A stretch of 64,000 bases of DNA from G963663495 sp963663495 (lineage in GTDB: Bacteria > Bacteroidota > Rhodothermia > Rhodothermales > Bin80). Positions within the stretch are counted from its first letter, which is position 1. Each line of letters opens with the position of its first letter. The position numbers were made by a program, and so were the translations under genes. A model generated the notes under the pieces. The model saw only the letters and a list, made by a program, of their open reading frames with translations. It was not told where the DNA came from and made no database searches. The stretch covers positions 1,116,001 to 1,180,000 of the forward strand of contig OY760427.1 in assembly GCA_963663495.1 (NCBI GenBank), read 5' to 3'. Below, in pieces: positions 1 to 10,940 of this stretch.

Positions 1-1
1 G

Positions 2-265
2 GAGTGCACACGTTGCTACATTGAGTCGTACACTAGTCGCAACAATTATCGGCTCGCCAGTTATCATCGATTAGATCTTGGGGTGAATTTCATAAAGCGA
101 AAGAATGGGCGCGAAAAGACGTTTAGCCTCGGCGCATACAACGCCTACAATCGCAAGAACCCGTTTTTCCTTTATCCGTCGACGGACCGTAATGGCAAGG
201 ATGTATTGAAGCAGGTGAGTCTGCTTCCCATTGTTCCGTACGTCACCTACAGACGAACATTTTGA
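2..265 (+). CDS. TonB-dependent receptor, C-terminal end (partial)
   Basis: The reading frame is open from the window edge to the TGA at 263-265, so this is the 3' end of a longer gene. The last ~88 codons read like the final strands of an outer-membrane TonB-dependent receptor: a YHRLDLGVNF strand, then a GAYNAYNRKNPFF segment and a terminal strand ending in YRRTF, with an aromatic last residue as usual for beta-barrels. The next gene is a DUF4249 lipoprotein whose ATG overlaps this stop by one base, the usual partner arrangement in Bacteroidota. Substrate cannot be told. A GTG at 83 is in frame but lies inside the barrel and is not a likely start. Confidence 0.8.
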   Translation, partial: ECTRCYIESYTSRNNYRLASYHRLDLGVNFIKRKNGREKTFSLGAYNAYNRKNPFFLYPSTDRNGKDVLKQVSLLPIVPYVTYRRTF

Positions 266-1242
266 TGGATGTGAAGCGGTGTATATTGGGTGTCCTGATT
301 TGTAACATAGGGATCGCAGCGTGCGAACTAACGCTGGAAGTAGACCTGCCGCAGGAAGATCCCGTCTTGGTGGCCAATAGCCTCTTTACCCTTGACGAAG
401 AGTGGAGCGTGCATGTAACAGACGCTCGCAGTCTGGTGGAGGGACGAGAGTCAATCAGCTATATTTCTGACGCGAGGGTATCTATAGAACTTGTCGATGG
501 TGCCGACCGGTTTGAATTAATGCATTCGGAGGGAGGGTACTATTCAATTCCAGACTTGAAGCCAGCTATGGGGGAAACATACATGCTCAGGGTAAGCGCG
601 GATGGATATGAATCTGTCTGGGCGATGGATATGGTGCCTGCGCAGATTGATGCACGGCACACATACGTAATGCCCGCAACCACCGAGCCGGAATGGTTCG
701 ATTCCAGTGAACTCTATCTGTCCGCAGACGTTACGATCACGCTCAACGATCCGATCGAATTTGCCAATTACTATCGCATGGTTGCGCTCATAGAACAAGC
801 TAGGGATGTTGACGACGGAATTGAGATCTTCAACACAAGAGAGTGGGAGTATACGGTCCGTGAAGGCTCGGTCATAGCTGAGCGTGCAGATCCCTTGGAG
901 ATAAGCGACGGTCAGTTGTATGTGACAGAGGCACTGTTCACTGACAAGAGCTTTGATGGCGAACCTGTGGATCTTACGCTGCGAGTCCATGTGCCAAAGT
1001 GGGTCTGCTTTTCTTTTGAGAACCTTGAGGATACGGAGGGAGATGGCTCCTGTTTTGTTAGTCTCCACCTTATGCACATTAGCGAAGCGTACTACGACTA
1101 TGCTACGACCTATCAATTGCAGCGATGGTACAGTGGAGATGGAATATCGGACCCCGTACAAGTAGCGACGAACGTTGAGAATGGCTTGGGTGTATTCGCG
1201 GGTTACAACACGTATGTGGCGGAGTTGAAGCCTGAGGAATAG
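265..1242 (+). CDS. DUF4249 family outer-membrane lipoprotein
   Basis: A 325-residue protein with a lipoprotein signal: a short basic start, a hydrophobic stretch and a lipobox ending IAAC at about residue 20. The mature part starts with the DUF4249 pattern (acidic, then PVLVANSLF and an EEWSVHVTDA segment) and is rich in beta-strand. DUF4249 proteins are encoded directly after a TonB-dependent receptor in Bacteroidota and are presumed surface or periplasmic partners of it; the exact role is unknown. The ATG at 265 overlaps the receptor stop by one base, indicating translational coupling; a TTG one codon earlier (262) is less likely. Confidence 0.85.
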   Translation: MDVKRCILGVLICNIGIAACELTLEVDLPQEDPVLVANSLFTLDEEWSVHVTDARSLVEGRESISYISDARVSIELVDGADRFELMHSEGGYYSIPDLKPAMGETYMLRVSADGYESVWAMDMVPAQIDARHTYVMPATTEPEWFDSSELYLSADVTITLNDPIEFANYYRMVALIEQARDVDDGIEIFNTREWEYTVREGSVIAERADPLEISDGQLYVTEALFTDKSFDGEPVDLTLRVHVPKWVCFSFENLEDTEGDGSCFVSLHLMHISEAYYDYATTYQLQRWYSGDGISDPVQVATNVENGLGVFAGYNTYVAELKPEE

Positions 1243-1628
1243 GTACAGGATCCTGTTACAATCCAGTCGTATCCATGTGTGTCGCCACCTAGGCCTACCG
1301 TGTGCCCAGTTCAGATACCAGACACTGTATAATATTTATCTGTTTTTGCGAGTTCGGTGTAGTGATTGGTTCTTTCAAGAGGTGCGGAGCCCTTGGATCG
1401 GAGTGATGCTTGCACCGGGGATGCGGGAAACGTAGCATCATTTGGCATGCGCGAGGCGCTTGCCTATGCGATGGACATACGTCGGCGCTATAACGCCCGG
1501 TAGCTCGGGTGTCTTTACAGTTCTCTTCCGAATTCCCGTTGCCATCGCACTAAACGTTGGCGCGGCAACGACGCTGGGGGGCAGGTATCACTCCCGGCTT
1601 TGGGTACGTTTGTTGCTTCGCGTGCTCG
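1243..1628. other. Intergenic stretch without recognisable gene
   Basis: About 390 bases between the DUF4249 stop and the end of the IS4-type transposase gene. Only short, low-quality frames are present and none resembles a known family. The right-hand end probably holds the terminus of the IS4-type element, but no clear inverted repeat could be matched by eye. Confidence 0.4.
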
Positions 1629-3921
1629 TCATTCTCGCTTAACGATGAGAACCTCTCTCCGTATCATATGGTATCGCTTCTCAAGGACGGCAAAGGTCTT
1701 GGCCCCTATCTCCAACCGGCTGTAGCCGCGCCAGATGACCTTGGAGCCTGGAGGCCGGTCCTTCTTCCGATCCATATAGCCACCAAAGACGGCCACCACC
1801 CGAATAGCAGCCCCGAGTGTCTTTGGAGGCGGCAGTCCAAACTCGTCGGCAAGCTCGTGCAACAGGCGCAGTTCCATCTCATCAAACAATCCTTCCGGCG
1901 ACGCTTCGGGTTCCTCGCGCCCCAGAAGCGTCATCAATAGCAGGCGCCACGCCATCACCATATAGATCGTAATGGCATTGTGCAGACTCTTGGCCTGCCG
2001 CATACCCAGCCGCTCTACCGTACAACCGCTCTTGAGCACACGGAACATGTCTTCCACACGCCACCGCAACACGTAGTAGCCTACCACCTCAATAGCTTGC
2101 TCCAGCGTCGTAACCTCTTGGGTCGTCAATAGATACCACTGTACCGGTCGCTCTCCGGCTGGCGGCTGCACCTCCCGACCATGAATCGCACTGACCTGCA
2201 CCGGATCCTCCTGCGACTTACCCGGCGCCGGAAGCGATAGGCGGCGGAAACGTACCTGCATCCGCGCCAGACGGCCCGACCGCCCCTTATGCTTGACTCG
2301 GCCTGACTTCACGCGGCGGCTCAAACGCGCAATCGGCACTTCCATGTGTCCTGCCGGACTGCCCGACCGCATGGTCGCAAACAACTTGGGAGATTTTTTA
2401 CCCAATAGCCGATTCGCCTTGGCTCGCACCAATATGTCCACACGCCCTGCCCTGCGCTGCTGCGCCAGGATCGCAAACACATCCGCCTCGCGGTCCATGA
2501 CACACAGCACACGGGTACGACCGCTCAGATGCGAGGCGGCTTCCGCTATGTCCCGCACGCCGTCTATCCATAACTGCGTCTTAGGAGCAGGGGCCTCTTG
2601 GTCGGTTGTATAGGCACAGCGTAAGATCCCCAACGGCACACCGTCCTCACCCACCGCCAGCGTAGCGTGCAAATGCACTCCTTTTGCCTTTGATGTGGTC
2701 TGATTGTGCCCTATCACATCCAACCCCTCGCACGCCGGACGAGTACTGTAGCTGATGTCCGTGCCATCCTGGATGCACAGCACCGTCCGTTGCGTACGCA
2801 TCCGCTCTATCGTGCGATCACGATGCGGCTGCAAAATCTTCTCCGACGTGATCTCGTTCTCGGCCGCTTTCTCCAAAAAACGGTAGTATCCCCGCCCGAT
2901 CAGCGTCCAGATTGGCCGTGATCAATTCTCCTGGAGTGCGTGAAAGCATGTCTACGCCATGTACCAACCGGTCCGAACGGCGTTTGTCCCCCAGCGGTGC
3001 TCCACCAAACTCCTGTTCTGCCCATGTATCACTGGCCAGCCCCGCACCCACCTCAAGCTCGGGATACGCCTCCACAACCGGCACTCCAAGCTCCTGCCTC
3101 CAATCACCACCCAGATCATACACGAAAACCGCCTTCTTTCCCTTGGTGCATGCATTACCAGGAGCATGACGCCCACGCCCCTTGGTTTTCCCCGCAGCCT
3201 GAAAACACGTGCCGCGATGTTCGGGGCCCACAAAGGTCTCTATCACCCGCGGCACATACCCGTAACGGTTCTTAAAATCCTCCGGTAAACGACGCAATAC
3301 CTTCCCCAAGGTATGGCTGGCAAGGTTCCTGATCCGCACCATGGAGCGAATCAGGAACCGATTCAAACCCACGACATGGTCCCGGTAGTCCTCACGCTGC
3401 TCGTCCGACCACGCCATCCATCTGTCGCGCGCCTTCAGATACAGCGCCGCAGCCGCAAAGCCTATCGCTCCGATGTAGCCATGCTTGCTCCCGACAAGAT
3501 AGCGCAACTGCCGTCCGGCAAACCGTGGCGCACACAACGGATGCTCGGCCTCCACAAGCGTATTCCAGATCGCACGCTGCCCGGCATCTTCTACCAATTC
3601 CAACTCCAGGCCGCGCACATCCTTGAGCAATGTCGGCACTCCAACAGGCGCAGGTACCGGTTCGTCCAACAAACGAGGCACTGTGCTTCGGACCACGCGC
3701 TTCGGTGCAGGCAAGGACAGCGCACCCTCGGCTTCGAGTGTCTTGAGCGCCTGCAAACAACTGCTGTGCTGCACACGCCCTAAGGCATCATAAAAGCCAA
3801 ACGCTTCACTCACACGGCGACTTATCGCTGTGCGACCATCGTCAGGATGCTGCTCCATGACCTCTGTCAACTCACATGGAGCGGCACGCAGTGTCTTCAG
3901 AATCTGATGTTGAACCACCAT
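1629..3921 (-). pseudogene. DruA(DUF4338)-IS4 family fusion transposase, copy 1, frameshifted
   Basis: One long transposase split by a +1 frameshift. The first frame (3921 to ~2894) has an N-terminal helical region (residues ~1-75), a DUF4338/DruA-like domain (~130-275, with GRQLRYLVGS, HGYIGAIGF, NLASHTLGKVLRRLP) and the start of a Tn5/IS4 DNA-binding domain (WAEQEFGGAPLGDKRRSDRL, ~300-320). The second frame (to 1629) carries the DDE core: QDGTD, VMDREAD and the IS4 YREK signature in YVLRWRVEDMFRVLK. The frames meet at a four-C run on the plus strand (2890-2893); with one base fewer, the reading passes smoothly into GYYRFLEKAA. Combined length is about 757 residues. A second copy starts at 27458. 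The element sits next to an IS1634 end fragment, suggesting it landed inside that element. DruA is a Druantia defence protein, but no other dru genes are here, so a transposition role is far more likely. Confidence 0.85.
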
Positions 3922-3972
3922 GCCGCCAATCTAAGCGGCATGAATTACAATGTTAAGTAGGGGTACCGGTTG

Positions 3973-4212
3973 AACGGTAGAGATAGCGTACTCCAGATGG
4001 AGCCACCAGAGCTACGTCCGATGGAAACGATCCGAGATAGATCGCAGCGAAAAAGGCGGCAAAACACCAGGTAATCAGGGATTCAAACCACCCTAAACCA
4101 ACTTCAACCGATCCGGTAAATCTCACCATCCATTGCTCCTGAAAAAAACGGTCCAAATATGGCCACGGGAGAATTCCGTAGGTTAGTAGCACTACGAAAT
4201 GGCGAAGTTAGG
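3973..4212 (-). mobile_element. IS1634-family end fragment (third copy, truncated)
   Basis: About 240 bases match, inverted, the non-coding left ends of the IS1634-type elements at 8381 and 28792. The fragment ends at 4212 with the same terminal repeat (TGGCGAAGTTAGG). Similarity stops near 3973, next to the DruA-IS4 transposase, so the rest was lost or displaced. It interrupts the susC gene that runs leftward from 6827. Confidence 0.85.
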
Positions 4213-6827
4213 TTATAGCGCGTTTGTAAGGTGCTGTTGTTCACCCTGAATTCGTTTTCGATCGTCTGGCCGAAACTGCCGAAGAGAAAGAACGAAAAAT
4301 CAATGTTCTTAACGCGTAAACGGCTTGTCAGACCCATCGTCAAGTCGGGAATGTCCGTGCCTAAAATGAGCAAGTCTTCCTGGTTGATGGCGCCATCTCC
4401 GTTGACGTCCCGCACTTTGATATCTCCGGGGATCTGGTCATAGACAGTGGCTTCAGTGGTTTGCCAGATGCCGATCTGCTCGTAGCCATACCAAACGGTC
4501 AGCGGCTCTCCGATGAACCATCCATTGCCACGATCGTCTTCGCCGGTGCCATAGAGTGCCACGATTTTCTCCTTGTTGCCGAAGAAGCTGAAATCAGTGG
4601 TCCAGGTGACATTCCGCGAGGAGATATTTCGGGTGCTTAAGGAGAGTTCCCAGCCCGTGTTTTGCGTTTCTCCGACGTTTTAAAGCACAGACCCAAAACC
4701 GGACGTAGGAGGCAACTGGCGTTCGAGCAACAGGTCGGTTGTTTTGGTTTGATAGACCTCAAAACTGCCGACGACCCGGTCGTTGAGCACCCCGAAATCT
4801 ACCCCAACGTTGAACTGCGATGATACCTCCCATTGTAAATTGGGGTTGGAGATGAGCGACGGCCGGTATCCGAAGGCAGACGATTCACCAAATACGTAAC
4901 TCTCTCTGGCTAACAATCCAGCCGTTAGATACGGATTGATGGCCGTATTACCGGTTTGCCCATAGCTAGCCTGCAATTTCAACTCGGAAAAGAGATTCTG
5001 GTTGGTCATGAACGGCTCTTCAGAGACAAGCCACCCCAACCCTAGCGAGGGAAAGAATCCCCATTTGTTCCCTTCCGCGAGCCGCGAAGAACCGTCAAAA
5101 CGCCCCGTCAAGGTGAGCAGGTACTTCCCGGCATGCTGATAATTGACACGGCCCATGAAAGACATGATCCCCCACTCGAGGAGGTCGCCATCCGCCACGT
5201 CAACGGTAGCGCCCGTTCCAAGATTATGGAACGCCTGATTTTCATAGGGAAGGTCTCGGGTTTGGAGGAAGGATCGTTCATTCTTCGATTCCTGAATACT
5301 CCACAGCCCGGTCACATTCACGTCATGGACGGTGCTGAACGGCTTGATTATACGTGAGGATGTTCTCCAGTGTGTAGGTAAACTGCCGGCGGTGTTCCTT
5401 GCGCGCCAGCGGAGAATCTCCTTCCCGGGCAACAGTCAGGCTCCCCTGGAACAAGCCTCGTTGGGCCTCAATCAAATCCGGTCCGAAGTTCATCCGGTAT
5501 TGCAATCCTTCGATAAGATCAAGCTCGGCGAAGACGTTTCCAAAAACGCGCAGAGTTTTTCTTTCGTCATTGATGGCCCCTGGCTGTAAATCTGCCAACG
5601 GATTGTAGACCAGGGGGTCATTCCCAGGTTTGGGAATGAGGTTGCCCTGATCATCAAACGGTACACTGATCGGGTTGGTCGCTAACGCCTCCCCATAGGG
5701 ATTCGAGCCCCAATCCTGGACCGAATTGGAGATCTGAGAAGAGGTACCTACTCGGAATCGATCAGAGATCGTATGATCCAGGTTCAACCGGAGGGCCTGT
5801 CGTTGGAATCCCTGGATGTTAATGAGCCCTTCTTCGTCAAAGAAGTTGCCGGAGAGATAGAATTGGGTTCTATTATCGCCCCCCTGGATCGCTAACTGAT
5901 GGCTTTGCTGATAGCCGCTGTTGATGAGCAAATCCTGCCGACCGTAGAGACACCTTGCGCGAGGAAGGCTAATTCTTCATCTGAAAAGACGGACTCGGGA
6001 TCAGCCCCATTTCTACGGGCGGCCTCCCGTTTCACCTCAGCGAATTCTTCGGCGGTCATCATGTCCGGCGTACCTAACTCTTGCAATACCCCGTAATAGC
6101 CGTTATACGACACCGTGGTCTGCTGATTACGGCCTCGGCTCGTGGTGATCAGCACCACGCCGTTGGCTCCGCGTGACCCATAGATGGCGGTCGCCGAGGC
6201 AGCCTTCAACACCTGCATGGACTCGATATCTCGCGGGTTGATGTTATTCATCCCCCCTTCAACGGGAATGCCGTCTATAACGAACAAGGGGTCATTGCCG
6301 GCCGTCAGGGATCGGCGGCCTCGGACCCGCAGCGTGAGCCCCTCACCCGGCTGGGTGCCCGCGTTCAAAGCCACCACGCCGGCAGCCCGCCCCTGCAAGG
6401 CGTCGCCTGCATCGGTTATGGGAAGCTCCAGGATGTCGCGTGTGGTCACGGACGTGATCGCGCCTGTCACGTCGCGTCGTTCCTGCGCACCGTATCCCAC
6501 GACGAGGACTTCATCCAGAAAGGCGCTGGGGACCAGGGCCACATCGATGGTGCCCCTTCCGTTAATGGCAATCTCCTGCGTCTCATAACCCACGAAGGAG
6601 AAAATCAGGGTGTCGTTCGCCGACGGCGCCGTAAGCGAATAACTTCCACTGGCATTCGCCGCTGCGCCTATGGTTGTTCCCTTTACAAAGATGTTTGTCC
6701 CTGGGAGCGTTTCCGATTCTTCAGCAGAGGTAACCGTTCCGCTTACCGTATGCTGAGCATAGGCGAAGTCGGCTAAGCTTGCGATGACGAATCCGCCTAG
6801 GAAGAGGAAGAGTAGCTGTCGTGTCAT
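4213..6827 (-). pseudogene. susC: SusC/RagA-type TonB-linked outer-membrane receptor, decayed and truncated
   Basis: The N-terminus (from 6827) has a signal peptide, a carboxypeptidase-D-like regulatory domain (HTVSGTVTS, then FVGYETQEI) and a plug domain with the SusC-type segments PLFVIDGIPVEGG and AIYGSRGANGVVLITT. Barrel sequence follows in other frames. Lesions seen: a one-base loss near 5940, a one-base shift near 5335, a TAA in frame at 4680-4682 where the downstream reading continues as NVGETQNTGWEL, and loss of the 3' end at the IS1634 fragment (4212). The last genuine residues are near NSTLQTRYN. An intact gene would import oligosaccharides with a SusD lipoprotein; no susD is present. 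Several independent lesions rule out a functional product. Confidence 0.9.
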
Positions 6828-7049
6828 AACGCGTTACCCCAGGTTTGGGAAGGTTCTGGTTTCAGCGGGTGAGATAGCAACATCTCAAGTCATAATATGC
6901 TCTTATATCTTTTCTGAAAATTGTATGAGATTAAATACATTGAATAATGTGAAGGGGGGAGGGAGATTTTTTGAGGAACTTCATGGACCGCGCGGGGACT
7001 GGCTATGCCTTTTCCGTTACCCTGGTCACTTTCACTCAGCCAGTAGACC

Positions 7050-8294
7050 ATGCGAATCAAAGACATTCGGGCAACACCCATCACCGTTCCCCTCGAAGCG
7101 CCGCTACGTCATGCCAACGGGAGCCACTGGGGGCGTTTTGTCCGTACGATTGTCGAAGTGGAGGCGGAGGAAGGGCTCATCGGCCTCGGCGAGCTGGGCG
7201 GGGGCGGAGAGAGTGCGACCGCTGCCATCTGTGCGCTGAAGCCGTACTTGATTGGCCGTGACCCGGCGCGCCTCGAAGAGATGCGCTTCCTGATTGCCAA
7301 TCCGACGGCGTCGCTCTACAACAACCGCACGCAAATCGTGGCTGCGCTTGAGTTTGCGTGCTTGGATCTGCTGGGGCAGCAGTGGGGCGTGCCGATTTCT
7401 GAGATCCTCGGCGGGCGCCTGCGGCATCGGGTGTCGTTCGCATCCTACCTGTTCTTCCGCTATCCACACCCGACCCATGGCACGGGCGAAGTCCGTACGG
7501 CTGAGCAACTCGTCGAGGAGGCCTGTGCGCTAAAGCGACGCTACGGGTTCACGACGCACAAGCTTAAGGGCGGTATCTTTAGGCCCGAGTACGAGTTGGC
7601 CTGCTACCGCGCGTTGGCCAAAGCGCTGGAGGGAGACACGTTCCGCTTCGACCCCAACGGAGTCTGGTCCGTCGAACAAGCCATCTGGTTCGGAGGGCAG
7701 ATTGAAGACATCCGGAACGACTACCTCGAAGATCCGGTCTTCGGCCTGCACGGGTTGCGTCGCACCCGCGAGAAGGTGCGCATGCCGCTGGCCACCAACA
7801 CCGTGGTCGTCAACTTTGAGCAACTATGCGCCAACGTGCTGGACATCGCCGTCGATGTTGTTCTGCTGGACACGACGTTCTGGGGCGGCATCCGGCCCTG
7901 CATGAAGGCCGCCGGAATCTGTGAGACCTTTCAACTGAGCGTAGCGGTTCATTCTTCCGGGGAACTCGGTATTCAGCTTGCCACGATGCTGCATCTGGGC
8001 GCCGTCCTCCCCAACCTTACGTTCGCCGCCGATGCCCATTATCACCATCTGGTGGACGACGTCATTGAAGGCGGAAAGATGGCGTACACCGGGGGCGCGA
8101 TCGACGTGCCGACCGGGCCGGGGCTGGGCGTGCGTCTTGACCGCGACAAGCTGGCACACTACCACGAGCTATTCAATCGCCTCGGGCCGTATCCCTACGA
8201 TCAGGATCCCCTGCGCCCCGGATGGACACCCCTGATTCCCAACCAGCGCTGGGCCGATCCGACGGATGCTCGAATTCCAGCAATTCCAACATAG
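7050..8294 (+). CDS. Enolase-superfamily sugar-acid dehydratase, glucarate dehydratase-like
   Basis: A 414-residue member of the mandelate racemase/muconate lactonizing group. Seen: the N-terminal capping domain (IKDIRATPITVPL), a KLK pair at 171-173 for the base on one face, metal-ligand candidates D201 (FRFDPNG), E227 (LEDPV) and N250 (ATNTVV), and H301 in HSSGELG on the other face. This layout fits the glucarate dehydratase subgroup, which removes water from D-glucarate or a related acid sugar. Exact substrate is not decidable from sequence. Genes downstream for GH67 and a TRAP transporter support a role in uronic-acid catabolism. The start is ATG at 7050, and the gene stands alone between a decayed susC and an insertion element. 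Confidence 0.85.
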   Translation: MRIKDIRATPITVPLEAPLRHANGSHWGRFVRTIVEVEAEEGLIGLGELGGGGESATAAICALKPYLIGRDPARLEEMRFLIANPTASLYNNRTQIVAALEFACLDLLGQQWGVPISEILGGRLRHRVSFASYLFFRYPHPTHGTGEVRTAEQLVEEACALKRRYGFTTHKLKGGIFRPEYELACYRALAKALEGDTFRFDPNGVWSVEQAIWFGGQIEDIRNDYLEDPVFGLHGLRRTREKVRMPLATNTVVVNFEQLCANVLDIAVDVVLLDTTFWGGIRPCMKAAGICETFQLSVAVHSSGELGIQLATMLHLGAVLPNLTFAADAHYHHLVDDVIEGGKMAYTGGAIDVPTGPGLGVRLDRDKLAHYHELFNRLGPYPYDQDPLRPGWTPLIPNQRWADPTDARIPAIPT

Positions 8295-8380
8295 AATCCC
8301 TAAGTTTGACCTTTTGACCGGCTTATGAAGAGGTATGACCACTAACACGGGGCAAGACTTTGGCTAAAGCGAATACTTAG

Positions 8381-10690
8381 CCTAACTTCGCCATTTCGTA
8401 GTGCTACTAACCTACGGAATTCTCCCGTGGCCATATTTGGACCGTTTTTTTCAGGAGCAGTGGATGGTGAGATTTACCGGATCGGTTGGAGTTGGTTTAG
8501 GGTGGTTTGAGTCCCTTTTGCCTGGTGTTTTGCCGCGATCTATCCCGGATCGTTTCCATCGGACGTAGCTCTGGTGGCTCCATCTGGAGTACGCTATCTC
8601 AACCGTTGTGAAGGGACCATACGTCATGAGTCTGGAGGCTTCTGGCTCACCGGTGCACTCGCTTCCTCCACATGCTCGGTCACGGTGCGGGTCGCATCCG
8701 GATCATACACGTATCCCAGTACCGCAAAGAACTTTACCATACACGGAGGCAGATCCTGATCCGCCTCTGTGATCAGGTACCGATATTGGTTCTTAACCAT
8801 CTTGGTCGTAATCCGACGAATCCTGTTCAACTTGTCTCGGATCGTCGCCCAACTATCATGAATCCCGTGTTCCTTGAGTCTGGTGCGAACCAGATGGGCA
8901 GCATGATAAGCCAGTACCGTGATGAACAGATGTCCTTCAATGCGGTCATCTCTGCTGTGGTAGATGGGCCGTAGACCGATGTCCGATTTCATGACTCTGA
9001 ATGTGCGCTCAATCTCTGTAAGTCGCCAGTAGGTTCGTGCAACCGTTTCCACCGACCATCCGGTATGACTGGTCCGAAGCACATACCCTCCGCTGGCCTG
9101 GGTGCGACGCGCATGCGAAGCACGCCGGGTCACCGTAACGGATGCTGCATGCTTGGTGCCCTCCTTTTTGCTGACCTCTACCTCATACAGGTGTGAGACC
9201 TTCTTGTACTTTTCCTTCAGACGACCAACCTTTATCGTGACCTTTTCATAGTTCTTCAAGTACCCGGGTTTCGAGAGTCCCTCATGTAGTGTAGTGAGCG
9301 CCTTCACAAACTTCTTGCATTGGGTTTCAAGGATCTGATCCTCCTTAGCCTGCTTAGCCTCACTGTGTACAAACACGCGCAGTTCCGCATTATCTTCAAC
9401 ATCTTTTTCCTTTTTGGTGATCTTCCAGGCTTTGATCTTGACTCCCCCGGCGGTCGTAAACTGTTGATCCGGCTTGTTTTCGGGGACTGGAGGGGCTTTG
9501 GAACGCTCCACGGTGATCCAATTCAGTCCCTGTTCTTTCAGGTACTGCAGATTCTGCTCCGTCGCAATGCCGGAGTCCATAATCACTGTGGGCGTAGCAC
9601 CGTTTAGTTTCTCAATCGCCTCTTTGAGCGTTGCCGGTTCCCCTGCATTGCCCGGCAGGATCTGCACATTGCGGGGGAACCCCGAACCATCCAGGGTGAG
9701 CGCCAGCGTAACCAACGGACAATCACTGCGCTTCTCCTTGCTGCGCCCATGCGACAACAACTTCCCTTTCTTCTTGCCGTGGTAATAGGTATTGGTTAAA
9801 TCATAAAAGACGATCGTTTCTTCAAACTGCAATACCGCTTTGGTAATGCCAAAGAGTTTCTCCATGATCTGATCCATATGCTTATGGATCAGATCAGTGC
9901 AACGATAGAGGGTGTTGAGACTCGGGGGTTCCAAATCCAGAAGCTGCAGAACACTGGAGGTTTTACACAGCCATTTATGCGTTTCTCGTTCACTGCCCGG
10001 GTGGAGCATACGTCCGACGATCAGCGCACAGCAGAGCTTGACGTGTTTCTCGCAGAAGTTGAGCGAACGTAGCAGTACAGCCAGTCCGAGCTGTTCCAAT
10101 GTCTGAAGGATCAGTCGTTCTCCGCCGATGGTCCGGGAATCGGGATGGGTTGTTTTCTCTGGATCAATGAGGTGTTGCTGATGGGATGTGCGATGGATGT
10201 CGTAGCCCTTGCTTTCGAGATGTGCAACGATGTCGTCGACCGCATTGAGAAAGGCTTCATCATTCTGGAAAGGGAGGATAGCTTTCCCTTTGAGTCGGGC
10301 AGTAACGCAATGGGTCAGTTCCCCCCACAGACTGCGGGGGATGTTGAAGTTCGGGCCGAGATTAAGGAGGGTGCGGTGTGTGGAGGTATCGTTTTTGCGA
10401 TAGGATTCGATGAGGACAAAGCTGTTGCATTTTTACCGTCTTTACGTTTGTAGGGTCGGTTTCGGATAAACATGATCGGGGTGTGGAATTGGTACGGGGT
10501 AAGGTACCGGGGTGTTTGGGGGGAGGTTCCCGTCCACACCTCTATAGCACCACATTGTCTTTTCCAAAAAAGTCGGCCAAGAAAGGTCGAAAAACGCCGA
10601 ATTTAGCCGAAATAGCCCTATTAGGAGGGAAAAACGAGAGAATTGGAGACGGAACTCAGCGTTTTTTCCTGACTGGATGGCGAAGTTAGG
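8381..10690 (-). mobile_element. IS1634-family insertion sequence, copy 1
   Basis: A 2310-bp element with terminal inverted repeats CCTAACTTCGCCA at both ends, flanked by a 4-bp direct repeat TTAG (8377-8380 and 10691-10694). It holds one transposase gene on the minus strand and a non-coding end of ~240 bp (8381-8623). It is nearly identical to the copy at 28792-31134, indicating recent activity. Confidence 0.92.
8624..10473 (-). pseudogene. IS1634-family transposase, copy 1, frameshifted near the start
   Basis: A DDE transposase of about 615 residues whose start (ATG at 10471-10473, MFIRNRPYKRKDGK) is separated from the body by loss of one base at 10430-10434 (five T here; TTCTT in copy 2). 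In the body frame a TAA directly precedes KCNS, so no ATG-started full product is possible. The rest of the frame is open to 8624. Family marks: VFYDLTNTYYHGKKKGKLL, GRSKEKRSDCPLVTLALTLD, VIMDSGIATEQNL, and a C-terminal RPIYHSRDDRIEGHLFI block. A protein could start only at an internal TTG (10099), losing the N-terminal ~125 residues. Confidence 0.88.
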
Positions 10691-10694
10691 TTAG

Positions 10695-10862
10695 GGAGTT
10701 ATATGGCTGAGTGCCACGCGTTTTCGCAGGAGTTACTTTTTGTACTTTGGTGGTGCAGACAGGATGGCTTTCGCCAGTGTTTCATAATCGGTTCCCGCTT
10801 TTCACGAAAAGACTGCAATTATTTCAAATAACTCAACACGTGGGTATTCATGCTATATACTT
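10695..10862 (+). repeat. 168-bp repeat, inverted copy at 62963-63130
   Basis: This stretch matches the minus strand of 62963-63130 with only a few differences. It begins directly after the target duplication of IS1634 copy 1. In the other copy it borders the IS256-type element, and the bases just after this repeat (to ~10880) resemble that element's terminal repeat. It is probably a stray end from a related insertion. No coding potential is seen. Confidence 0.8.
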
Positions 10863-10940
10863 TCCATATATTAGAGAGTTACATACCACAGTGCCATGCC
10901 CGAAACGGTTAGTGCATAACGCAATATCACATACAGGCTG

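Noticed and set aside
1629..3921. A Druantia anti-phage defence locus
   Set aside because: The DruA-like domain is part of a transposase polypeptide and no druB-E, helicase or other defence gene lies nearby.
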